From: Candidatus Cloacimonadota bacterium
GTDB lineage: Bacteria; Hydrothermota; E44-bin80
Length of the DNA: 8,449 nt
Direction of reading: 5' to 3'
Assembly: GCA_004375785.1 (NCBI GenBank)
Contig: SOKM01000190.1
Location: 1-8,449 of the forward strand
The notes beneath the pieces were generated by a model that worked only from the letters and a program-made list of their open reading frames with translations, made no database searches and was not told the DNA's origin. Shown piece by piece: positions 1 through 6,918 of this stretch; within the stretch, counting starts at the first letter, position 1; the number at the start of each line of letters is the position of its first letter. A program made the translations under genes and the position numbers.

Positions 1-929
1 TTTCTTTCTGTAATTTTCTTAACTATCTTATTCGCAACAAATAATGCTTCTTTTGCTTCGTCCGCACTAACTTTTGGGGGAGTTTCATTTTTTATGCTCG
101 ATATAAAAGATTCAATCTCCAATCTCAGAGGTTCAGCATCTACGACATCAAGTTCTTCTCTGTCAATATATGGTTCACCATTCTTGTAAACCCTCTTATA
201 ATATTCCACCGAACGGTCAAGGTAGTTTATGGAGATATAAGAATCCTTTTGGAAAAACCTGATTTTCCTCATCTTCTCTTTTGAAACCCTGGACGTGGTA
301 AGGTTTGCAATAGTTCCATTTTCGAATTCTATTCGTGCATTCGCTATATCAAATTCTTTGCTCAACACCGGAACACCGACAGCCTCAATCTTCTTAATCT
401 TACTCTCAACAGAAGAAAGAACAATATCAATATCATGAACCATAAGGTCATAGATTACTGGAACATCAACCCCTCTCTTTTTGAAAGGGGAGAGTCTGTG
501 TGACTCAATAAATAACGGACTCTTTATAAGGGGCAATGAAATAATAACAGCAGGATTAAATCTCTCTATGTGCCCAATCTGGAAAACAACCTTTTTCTCT
601 TCGGCAAACTTAATAAGTTCTTCTGCCTGTGATAATTTTTCTGCTATTGGTTTCTCAAGGAGAAGGTGTTTCTTAAGTAAAAGAACATCCTTTGCAACAT
701 CGTAATGTAAAGGGGTAGGAACTGCCACGCTGACAGCATCGACATTTTCAAGGAGTTTCCCCCTTTCTTTATAATATGTTGTCTTATATCTCTCAGCAAT
801 TTCTTTACCTTGAGAGATTGATGTATCACAGACACCAACAAGATTCACTCTATCAATAGAACTGTAAATCCTGGCGTGGTGCTGCCCCAGGTAACCAACC
901 CCAATCACACCAATAGCTAATTTAGACAC
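1..929 (-). CDS. Gfo/Idh/MocA-family sugar oxidoreductase, 3' end cut by the window
   Basis: This is an NAD(P)-dependent oxidoreductase of the type that oxidises or reduces a sugar hydroxyl, often on a nucleotide-sugar. 309 codons are present from a GTG start (AAGGAG, 5-nt spacing) with no stop before base 1; family members are commonly 310-350 aa, so probably little is missing. The N-terminal Rossmann fold shows GVIGVGYLGQHHA (7-19, GxGxxG), VGVCD (31-35) ending the second strand, and PTPLHYD (71-77). EKPIA (92-96) carries the conserved family lysine K93. The C-terminal domain has GHIERFNPA (119-127) and DLMVHDIDIVLS (161-172), with a candidate catalytic His-Asp. The last two motifs resemble oxidoreductases found beside lpxA/lpxB, including UDP-GlcNAc 3-dehydrogenases (GnnA type) that prepare 2,3-diamino lipid A precursors. 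That resemblance is from memory, so the substrate is an inference and no symbol is given. Being downstream of lolC/lolD fits an envelope role. Confidence 0.9.
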   Translation of the reverse strand, partial: MSKLAIGVIGVGYLGQHHARIYSSIDRVNLVGVCDTSISQGKEIAERYKTTYYKERGKLLENVDAVSVAVPTPLHYDVAKDVLLLKKHLLLEKPIAEKLSQAEELIKFAEEKKVVFQIGHIERFNPAVIISLPLIKSPLFIESHRLSPFKKRGVDVPVIYDLMVHDIDIVLSSVESKIKKIEAVGVPVLSKEFDIANARIEFENGTIANLTTSRVSKEKMRKIRFFQKDSYISINYLDRSVEYYKRVYKNGEPYIDREELDVVDAEPLRLEIESFISSIKNETPPKVSADEAKEALFVANKIVKKITER

Positions 930-962
930 TTATTCTCCTTAGCATTAATTAAACACGCAAAA
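930..962 (-). promoter_or_regulatory. Short clpC-oxidoreductase gap with a strong ribosome site
   Basis: This 33-nt gap is the longest spacer in the gene run. On the minus strand it contains AAGGAG five bases before the GTG at 929, which defines the oxidoreductase start. I see no stem-loop plus T-run terminator and no -35/-10 pair, so read-through from clpC is expected. Confidence 0.7.
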
Positions 963-3425
963 TTAAGAATCAGAAGGGATGAGGGGTGTTAAGTTTTTTA
1001 CCACCTTCTCAAAAATCAGTTTGTCGCCTCGCTTGTCGACAAAAATAGCATCCCCTCTCGTATATTTTTCTGTGAGAATCTCCTCGGCAAGAGGATCTTC
1101 AAGTAGTCTCTGGATTGCACGGCGAAGAGGTCTTGCACCAAAAGTCGGATCAAAGCCATCTTCAACCAAAAAGTCCTTTGCATTTTCACTGAGTTCGATA
1201 TCAAAACCTCTTTCTTTGACCCGCGATTTAATCTCTAAAAACATAATATCAACAATTGTCAGCATCTCTTCTTTGTCAAGCGCATGAAAAACAACAATCT
1301 CATCAACCCTATTTAGAAATTCAGGATTAAACCGCCTGTTCACCTCATCGAGCAATCTTCTTTTCATATTTTCGTAATCTCTACCAACTTCTATCTTATG
1401 AAAACCAAGGCTTGTCCCTTGTTTAATCTCCTTTGAACCAATATTGGATGTCATAATCAATACAGTATTTTTGAAGTTTACCTTTCTCCCAAAACTATCC
1501 GTAAGATGGCCATCTTCAAGTATTTGAAGCAGGATATTAAAAACCTCTGGATGAGCCTTTTCTATCTCATCAAGAAGAACTACAGAATAAGGACGCCTCC
1601 TTACTTTCTCGGTTATCTGTCCGCCTTCGTTATAACCAACATATCCAGGAGGTGCTCCAACAAGCCTTGAAACAGAAAATTTTTCCATATACTCACTCAT
1701 ATCTACCCTGATAAGAGCATCTTCGCTGTCAAAGAGAAACTCGGCAAGTGCCTTCGCCAGTTCTGTCTTCCCGACACCTGTTGGTCCAAGAAAGATGAAG
1801 GAACCAATCGGTCTCCTCGGGTCTTTCAGTCCTGTCCTACCCCTTCTTATTGCTCTTGAAATTACTGTTAATGCTTCATCCTGTCCAACAACCCTCTTCC
1901 TTAAACCATCCTCCATTCTGAGAAGTTTTATCTGCTCCTTTTCCTCGAGTTTAAAAAGTGGAATCCCTGTCCACATTGATACTATTTCCCTTACATCTTC
2001 AGTAGTCACCTTGATTTCCTGAGAACTAACCTCTTTTTCCCATCTTCTTCTTACCTTTCTTACCTCTTCCTCAAGTTTGTCCTGCTTATCCCTGAGTTGA
2101 GCTGCTTTCTCGTAATCCTGTTCTTTAACAGCCTCTCTTTTCTGCTGCTCAAGTTCATCCATTCTTTTCTCAAGTCTGTTAATATCAGGTGCAGAAGGAA
2201 AATTGGCAAGTTTCACCCTTGCACCTGCTTCATCAATTACATCAATGGCTTTGTCTGGAAGAAAACGATCTGTAATATATCTTTCTGAAAGGGTTGCTGC
2301 CGCAACAATTGCCTCATTTGTATACCTTATCCCATGATGCTCTTCATAGCGGTATTTAAGCCCTTCTAATATCTCTATGGTATCCTCAATGGATGGAGGA
2401 TTAATCATTATGGGCTGGAATCTTCTTTCCAGTGCACCTTCTTTTTCAATATACTTTCTGTACTCTTCCATAGTCGTGGCTCCTATGCACTGTAGTTCTC
2501 CCCTTGCAAGAGCAGGTTTCAACATATTTGATGCATCTATTGCCCCTTCTGCAGCACCTGCACCCACTATTGTGTGAAGTTCATCAATAAAGAGCATCGT
2601 ACTATCAGAATTTCTTATCTCATTGAGGATAGCCTTCAACCTTTCCTCAAACTGTCCCCTATATTTTGTTCCTGCAACAACAGAAGCGAGGTCCAGACTC
2701 AGAACTTCCTTCCCCCACAGGATTTCAGGTACATCCCTTTTTACTATCTTCTGTGCAAGTCCTTCTGCTATTGCTGTCTTTCCAACACCTGGCTCTCCTA
2801 TCAAAACAGGATTATTTTTCTTCCTCCGTGAGAGCACCTGAATAACCCTCTCTATTTCTTTCTCCCTTCCTATAACCGGGTCGAGTTTGTTCTCCTTTGC
2901 AAGTAGGGTCAGGTTTCTGCAAAAATAATCGAGTGCAGGAGTTTTCGATTTCTTACCTTCCTTTGAGTCATAAAGAGCAGGTGGAAAACCACCGAACAGC
3001 TTTATAATTTCTGACCTGGCAATATCATATGAAACTCCATATTCAGAAAGAATTCTTGCAGGTGCACTGTCTCTTTTTCTCATAAGTCCAAGAAGTATAT
3101 GCTCAGTTCCCACATGTCTATGGTCTAATTTTTTTGCTTCATCAATGGCGAGGCTAACGACATGCCTTGCATCCTGACCAAGGGGTATCTGGCCGGAGGC
3201 AAGACCTCCAACTTCACCTTCGCTGAGCAATTTCTGAAGCGAACTGGCAACCTTCTCAAGGTTCACACCAAGGTTTGTTAACACCATAACAGCACCACCG
3301 TTACCCTCTTTTATCAAAGCAAGAAGAATATGATCAGCACTCACACTGTCGTTACCATTAGATGCTGCTTCCTGTCTTGAAATATAAAGTAATTTTCTCA
3401 CTCTTTCAGTAAATCTTTCATCCAT
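963..3425 (-). CDS. clpC: ClpC, Hsp100/AAA+ protein unfoldase
   Basis: ClpC is a hexameric ATP-driven unfoldase that feeds marked proteins to ClpP. It has 820 aa from the ATG at 3425 (821 from the adjacent ATG at 3428). An N-terminal double Clp-N repeat (about 1-145) is followed by AAA+ domain 1 with Walker A GEPGVGKT (210-217) and Walker B MLFIDE (277-282). The short middle domain carries a UVR-type helix pair (about 415-462, EQDYEKAAQLRDKQ), typical of ClpC rather than ClpB. AAA+ domain 2 has Walker A GPTGVGKT (547-554), pore loop GYVGYNEGG (594-602), Walker B VVLLDE (615-620) and sensor 2 GARPLRR (763-769). LGF at 673-675 (TSLGFHK) matches the ClpP-docking loop, so a ClpP partner is expected; none is encoded here. 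In the N-domain the second repeat keeps GTEH (E108), but the first has SADH (D31) where Bacillus ClpC has the phosphoarginine-contacting Glu. The gene ends 33 nt before the oxidoreductase. Confidence 0.97.
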   Translation of the reverse strand: MDERFTERVRKLLYISRQEAASNGNDSVSADHILLALIKEGNGGAVMVLTNLGVNLEKVASSLQKLLSEGEVGGLASGQIPLGQDARHVVSLAIDEAKKLDHRHVGTEHILLGLMRKRDSAPARILSEYGVSYDIARSEIIKLFGGFPPALYDSKEGKKSKTPALDYFCRNLTLLAKENKLDPVIGREKEIERVIQVLSRRKKNNPVLIGEPGVGKTAIAEGLAQKIVKRDVPEILWGKEVLSLDLASVVAGTKYRGQFEERLKAILNEIRNSDSTMLFIDELHTIVGAGAAEGAIDASNMLKPALARGELQCIGATTMEEYRKYIEKEGALERRFQPIMINPPSIEDTIEILEGLKYRYEEHHGIRYTNEAIVAAATLSERYITDRFLPDKAIDVIDEAGARVKLANFPSAPDINRLEKRMDELEQQKREAVKEQDYEKAAQLRDKQDKLEEEVRKVRRRWEKEVSSQEIKVTTEDVREIVSMWTGIPLFKLEEKEQIKLLRMEDGLRKRVVGQDEALTVISRAIRRGRTGLKDPRRPIGSFIFLGPTGVGKTELAKALAEFLFDSEDALIRVDMSEYMEKFSVSRLVGAPPGYVGYNEGGQITEKVRRRPYSVVLLDEIEKAHPEVFNILLQILEDGHLTDSFGRKVNFKNTVLIMTSNIGSKEIKQGTSLGFHKIEVGRDYENMKRRLLDEVNRRFNPEFLNRVDEIVVFHALDKEEMLTIVDIMFLEIKSRVKERGFDIELSENAKDFLVEDGFDPTFGARPLRRAIQRLLEDPLAEEILTEKYTRGDAIFVDKRGDKLIFEKVVKNLTPLIPSDS

Positions 3426-4503
3426 CATTCTCCCCCCTGTTATCAAGAGATAAAATTTCTTTCACAAAGAGAGACCTTCGCAGGTCCCTCTCGTAATTAT
3501 CCATTTTTTTATTATAAAATAGTTGCAGGTGTGCAGGTTGAAAATATATTAGTAATTTATTTAAGTGCTTAAGCGTTACATTTCTAATTATTCCAAGTCC
3601 AACACCAAGACGGACAGCAGATGACAGATTTATTACTTCCTCATATGTAAGCAAGTGTGCATATCTCAGGATTCCGTATGCTCTCCATATCTTGTCTTCT
3701 ATCTGAATCTGAGCATTTTTCATCAGCACCTCTCGTGCATTTCTCTCCATTTCAACAACCTCTTTTACAGTTTCAGTTACCAGAGAAACAATGTCTTCCT
3801 CCCTCCTACCAAGTGACATACTGCTTGATAACTGGAAGAAATTCCCTTTCACCTCGCTACCCTCACCATAGAGACCTCGAACGAGTATCTTTTTTTCCTT
3901 GAGTTTTCTAATAACTTTTTCTATCTCCCTTGTCAGAACAAGTGCGGGAAGATGAATAAGTGCAGATGCTCTTAAACCTGTTCCAATATTCGTTGGGCAG
4001 GATGTCAGATAACCAAATTCTTTGTCAAATGCATACTCTATCCTCATTCCAATCTCATCGTCCAGAGGGTTAAGAAAATCGTATATCTCAAATAGTTGTA
4101 ACCCTCCTCCAAAACCCTGTATGCGTAAATGGTCCTCTTCATTAATCATTACTGAAATCTTTTCATTTTTCTCTATCACTGCTCCACTTATGTCGTATTC
4201 GAAACAGAGGTCAAAACTTACAAGATGTCTTTCAACAAGAAACTCCTTCTCTAAAGGGGAAAGTCCCTGTATATCAAAAAAATACCCATTCTTAAAGGTG
4301 TTAATTCCTATAAGTTCATCCGATAATTCATTAAAGATTTCTCTTTTTTCCTCTTTTGTCGAACTGATGGCAAATCTATGATTTTGTAAATTTCTCGCCA
4401 ATCTGATTCTTGACGAGAAAACAATTTCAGAGTAAGGACCTTTGGGTTCCATCCAGTGACTTGGTTTTCTCAACATCTTCTCAATCTTCTCGCTCTTATT
4501 CAT
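3418..4503 (-). CDS. mcsB: McsB, protein-arginine kinase
   Basis: McsB is a cytoplasmic phosphagen-kinase relative that transfers phosphate from ATP to protein arginines, marking aberrant proteins for ClpC. The protein is 361 aa, full family length. Recognisable blocks are SSRIRLARN (30-38), NEEDHLRIQ (121-129; phosphate-binding R127 and an acidic site at E122/E123), SCPTNIGTGLRAS (168-180, with the family cysteine C169 and R178), RGLYGEGSE (209-217, E214) and RDLRR (339-343), matching the allosteric phosphoarginine-binding RDxxRA motif with Ser in the final place. The usual ISNQ segment reads LSSS (225-228), a change at a normally conserved Asn. Creatine/arginine kinases of animals share the core but lack the C-terminal helical domain seen here. 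The ATG overlaps the mcsA stop by 8 nt (ATGAATAA) and has a weak GGAAG site, suggesting coupling to mcsA. The stop overlaps the preferred clpC start by another 8 nt. Confidence 0.96.
   Translation of the reverse strand: MNKSEKIEKMLRKPSHWMEPKGPYSEIVFSSRIRLARNLQNHRFAISSTKEEKREIFNELSDELIGINTFKNGYFFDIQGLSPLEKEFLVERHLVSFDLCFEYDISGAVIEKNEKISVMINEEDHLRIQGFGGGLQLFEIYDFLNPLDDEIGMRIEYAFDKEFGYLTSCPTNIGTGLRASALIHLPALVLTREIEKVIRKLKEKKILVRGLYGEGSEVKGNFFQLSSSMSLGRREEDIVSLVTETVKEVVEMERNAREVLMKNAQIQIEDKIWRAYGILRYAHLLTYEEVINLSSAVRLGVGLGIIRNVTLKHLNKLLIYFQPAHLQLFYNKKMDNYERDLRRSLFVKEILSLDNRGENDG
3429..3438 (-). promoter_or_regulatory. Strong ribosome binding site that sets the clpC start
   Basis: On the minus strand, GGGGGGAGA (within the last mcsB codons) sits directly before two adjacent in-frame ATG codons at 3428 and 3425. 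The spacing suits the second ATG better (four bases after GGAG) and leaves only one base before the first. The frame also extends to a TTG at 3446, but that codon lies upstream of this site and has no purine-rich site of its own. Confidence 0.65.
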
Positions 4504-4978
4504 TTTCTTCCATTTTAAGGGAAAGGGTTTTTATCTTATCTCTCAACTCTGCTGCAATCTCGTATCTCTCTTTCTTTATAGCATTATCCAATTCTTTCTT
4601 TACTTCCCTTATTTTTTTCTTCAAAACCAATTTTCTTCTATCAAGAATGGGAGTTTTTCCTTTATGTCTTTCCCCAGCGTGCAACTCTCCAATTATCGTG
4701 TTAATATACGATCTGAAAGTAATATAACAGTGCGGACATCCAAATTTGCCTTTATTTTCTACCTCGATCAATCTGCAACCACAAACAGAGCATTCTGTAT
4801 CATAAGCAATTTTATCTTCTTTCCCTTTTTCTTTATCTTCCTCCGATTGTGTTATAACAGACAGAAAGCCTTTCTTCTTAGCACAATCCTCGCATATATG
4901 GAATTCTATCTTCTCACCATTAATAACCTTTGTGAATTTTATCCTCCCTTCTTCAATCCCGCATATCTCACATAACAT
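4496..4978 (-). CDS. mcsA: McsA, zinc-finger/UVR activator of the protein-arginine kinase McsB
   Basis: McsA binds and activates McsB and, in Bacillus, links it to ClpC. The protein is 160 aa, slightly shorter than many homologs. Four cysteine pairs are intact: CEIC (C3/C6), CEDC (C29/C32), CSVC (C63/C66, with C68 next to it) and CPHC (C81/C84), giving two likely zinc-binding units. The conserved HAGERHKGKTP segment follows (100-110). A C-terminal UVR motif (about 117-152, around ELDNAIKKERYEIAAELRDKI) forms a helical hairpin like the one in the ClpC middle domain and UvrB. The start is fixed by a strong GGGGGGAG site; the first 11 nt overlap the end of lolD and the stop overlaps the mcsB ATG by 8 nt. 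In Firmicutes ctsR normally precedes this gene; here lolD does. A lone UVR/zinc-finger protein could be ambiguous, but adjacency to mcsB makes the call firm. Confidence 0.94.
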   Translation of the reverse strand: MLCEICGIEEGRIKFTKVINGEKIEFHICEDCAKKKGFLSVITQSEEDKEKGKEDKIAYDTECSVCGCRLIEVENKGKFGCPHCYITFRSYINTIIGELHAGERHKGKTPILDRRKLVLKKKIREVKKELDNAIKKERYEIAAELRDKIKTLSLKMEENE

Positions 4979-5681
4979 TTTCTCCCCCCAGGATTCTCCC
5001 GTCGTCTAATGTTATTATATTACCAAATTTTCCTGCTATATCAACATTATGGGTTACTACAACAAGGGTTATTCCTTCCTTGCGGTTGAGTTCTAAAAGC
5101 ATTGAAAGAAGCATATCGCTGTTCTTACTGTCAAGGTTTCCTGTCGGCTCGTCAGCAAAAATAATGGATGGATTATTTACTATAGCCCGTGCAACTGCTA
5201 CCCTCTGCTTTTCACCGCCCGAGAGTTCACTTGGTTTATGGTTAAATCTGTCTGAAAGGCCAACCTTTACAAGCAACTCTTTTGCAATCTCATAACCCTT
5301 CCTTGCATTCGTTCCATCGATAATAGATGGCATCCTCACATTTTCTAATGCGGTAAATTCAGGCAGTAGATAATGGAATTGAAAGATAAAACCTATTTTC
5401 TTATTTCTTATTCTTGCGAGTTCCCTATCGGGAAAGTCATACAGACTACTGTTATCCAGAAAAACCTTTCCTTCCGTTGGCCTATCAAGACCTCCAAGGA
5501 TATGAAGGAGTGTGCTTTTCCCAGCACCTGATGGTCCAACAATTGTATGTATCATACCCTTTTTAATTGTAATATCGATACCCTTAAGCACTTCAAGATT
5601 CTCCTTACCTGTCTTGAATACCCTTCTTATATTTATTCCTTTAAGTAATACTCCGTTTGCAGAAATCTCTTCTTCTTTCAT
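4968..5681 (-). CDS. lolD: LolD-type ABC transporter ATPase (lipoprotein release)
   Basis: This cytoplasmic nucleotide-binding subunit powers lipoprotein extraction by the adjacent LolC-like permease. The protein is 237 aa, usual for the LolD/MacB ATPase group. Visible motifs are Walker A GPSGAGKST (49-57), the Q-loop in FIFQFHYLLPEFTALENV (Q101; this string is typical of LolD), the ABC signature LSGGEKQR (153-160), Walker B IIFADE (173-178, catalytic E178), the D-loop NLDS and the switch histidine in VVTHN (H211). It starts 13 nt after the permease stop with only a short AGG as ribosome site. Its last codons overlap the mcsA start by 11 nt, so an envelope gene is joined directly to the protein-quality-control block. 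The FtsE and MacB ATPases are close relatives; the permease neighbour supports LolD. Confidence 0.94.
   Translation of the reverse strand: MKEEEISANGVLLKGINIRRVFKTGKENLEVLKGIDITIKKGMIHTIVGPSGAGKSTLLHILGGLDRPTEGKVFLDNSSLYDFPDRELARIRNKKIGFIFQFHYLLPEFTALENVRMPSIIDGTNARKGYEIAKELLVKVGLSDRFNHKPSELSGGEKQRVAVARAIVNNPSIIFADEPTGNLDSKNSDMLLSMLLELNRKEGITLVVVTHNVDIAGKFGNIITLDDGRILGGENVM
4979..4990 (-). promoter_or_regulatory. Strong ribosome binding site of mcsA
   Basis: On the minus strand, GGGGGGAG ends three bases before the mcsA ATG at 4978 and lies inside the last lolD codons (Leu-Gly-Gly-Glu). It fixes the mcsA start, because the gene begins within the preceding frame. The same GGGGGGAGA string precedes clpC, whereas mcsB, lolC and lolD have weak sites. 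Confidence 0.75.
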
Positions 5682-5694
5682 AACCTATTCGTAA

Positions 5695-6918
5695 CTATTC
5701 ATATCTAATTGCCCTAACCGGGTCAAGCCGTGATGCCTTCATTGCAGGATAGAGGGTTGCAATAAAACTAATAACTATGGAGGCAACGGCTACAATTAAA
5801 AAATCAAACGATTCCATATGCACAGGTAAGGTATCAATAAAGTAAACATCGCCAGGAAGAGAGATAAATTTATACTTACCAAGAAGAAAGGAGGCTGTGC
5901 AACCAACAATAAAACCAAGTATGGTTCCGATAAAGCCAATAATAAGCCCTTGAATGATGAATATCCTCATAATCTGTTTATTAGATGCCCCCATAGACTT
6001 AAGGATACCGATATCCCTGGTCTTCTGGATAACAATCATTATAAGGGTTCCAATAATATTGGATGCTGCAACTATTATTATAAGAGTAAGAATGATAAAC
6101 ATAACTGTCTTTTCGAGTTTCAATGCAGCAAATAGAGCCCTATTCATCCGCATCCAGTTATTCGTCCTGAACGGAAAACCGAGCCTCTTTTCTATTTCTC
6201 TTGCAATTTCCGGTGCTTTGTAAATATCATCTATCTTTACCTCGATACCTGTAACAGCATCCTCCATTCCAACAAGATTCTGTGCACTGGAAAGAGAGAC
6301 ATAAGCGAGCGCAGCATCATACTCAAACATACCCGCATCAAAAATTCCGGCGACCCTGAACTTCTTAAATTTTGGAATGATTCCCATCGATGTCTGCTTA
6401 AAATTGACTGTGGAAAAGATGGTTAATTCATCGCCTGTGTGGACCCTGAGGTTATCTGCAAGGATTGAGCCAAGAACGATACCAGGAGTATCTCCGCCTG
6501 TGAGGTCGAAATTGCCGTATATGAGTCTTGATTCAATATCACTCACTTCCGAAAGACTCTTTTCTTCAACACCTCGTAAAACAACCCCATCAACATAGTT
6601 ATCGTGATTTATCATAACCTTTGTGTAAATGAATGGTGAGGCACCAAGCACATGTGGTGAATTTTTAACAACTGTAAGCACAGAATCATAATCCGTCACG
6701 GGCTCGTTAAAATATTTTAAGACTCCAATATGTGCATTTATTCCGAGTATCTTATCCCTTAAATCCTTCTGAAATCCACTCATAACAGAAAGAACAATGA
6801 GAATCGTTGCAACACCAATAAATACCCCACAAATAGATATTAGGACAATAATAGTCTGAAATAGAGTGCTTCTTTTTGCTTTCAGGTATCTTTTTGCTAC
6901 AAAGTATTCAAACTTCAT
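5695..6918 (-). CDS. lolC: LolC/LolE-family lipoprotein-releasing ABC permease
   Basis: This is the inner-membrane permease of the Lol system, which extracts mature lipoproteins from the inner membrane and hands them to the chaperone LolA for transfer to the outer membrane. The protein is 407 aa, typical of the family. The topology is a cytoplasmic N-terminus with RYLKAKR (10-16), TM1 about 20-48, a large periplasmic (MacB-like) domain about 50-265, then TM2 about 270-298, TM3 about 318-346 and TM4 about 371-393. Family landmarks include VLSVMSGFQ, LFAALKLEK, the coupling segment KTRDIGILKSMGAS (299-312), LPGDVYFIDTLPV and the C-terminal YPAMKASRLDPVRAIRYE. MGIIP at 178-182 resembles the MGRIP of the LolA-binding hook of E. 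coli LolC (from memory). The ATG overlaps the lysS TGA by 4 nt, so translation is probably coupled; its own ribosome site is weak (AAAGA). Only one permease gene is present, so a homodimeric LolF-like transporter is possible unless lolE lies elsewhere. Confidence 0.93.
   Translation of the reverse strand: MKFEYFVAKRYLKAKRSTLFQTIIVLISICGVFIGVATILIVLSVMSGFQKDLRDKILGINAHIGVLKYFNEPVTDYDSVLTVVKNSPHVLGASPFIYTKVMINHDNYVDGVVLRGVEEKSLSEVSDIESRLIYGNFDLTGGDTPGIVLGSILADNLRVHTGDELTIFSTVNFKQTSMGIIPKFKKFRVAGIFDAGMFEYDAALAYVSLSSAQNLVGMEDAVTGIEVKIDDIYKAPEIAREIEKRLGFPFRTNNWMRMNRALFAALKLEKTVMFIILTLIIIVAASNIIGTLIMIVIQKTRDIGILKSMGASNKQIMRIFIIQGLIIGFIGTILGFIVGCTASFLLGKYKFISLPGDVYFIDTLPVHMESFDFLIVAVASIVISFIATLYPAMKASRLDPVRAIRYE

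Noticed and set aside
644..841. 65-aa minus-strand open frame inside the oxidoreductase gene
   Set aside because: It overlaps in another frame the continuous 309-codon oxidoreductase reading frame, which has clear Rossmann-fold motifs.
930..962. Terminator or new promoter between clpC and the oxidoreductase
   Set aside because: There is no stem-loop with T-run and no spaced hexamer pair, only an AT-rich spacer with a ribosome site.
1016..1204. 62-aa minus-strand open frame inside the 3' part of clpC
   Set aside because: It is an alternative frame of the conserved ClpC C-terminal region, with no domain and no separate ribosome site of note.
3429..3438. Six-G run at the mcsB/clpC junction as a programmed frameshift or phase-variation site making a McsB-ClpC fusion
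   Set aside because: The run is short and is explained as the clpC ribosome site. The same run precedes mcsA, and there is no downstream stimulatory structure I can see.
4022..4381. 119-aa plus-strand open frame opposite mcsB
   Set aside because: It is antisense to conserved McsB motifs, with low-complexity Ser-rich translation and no credible promoter or family resemblance.
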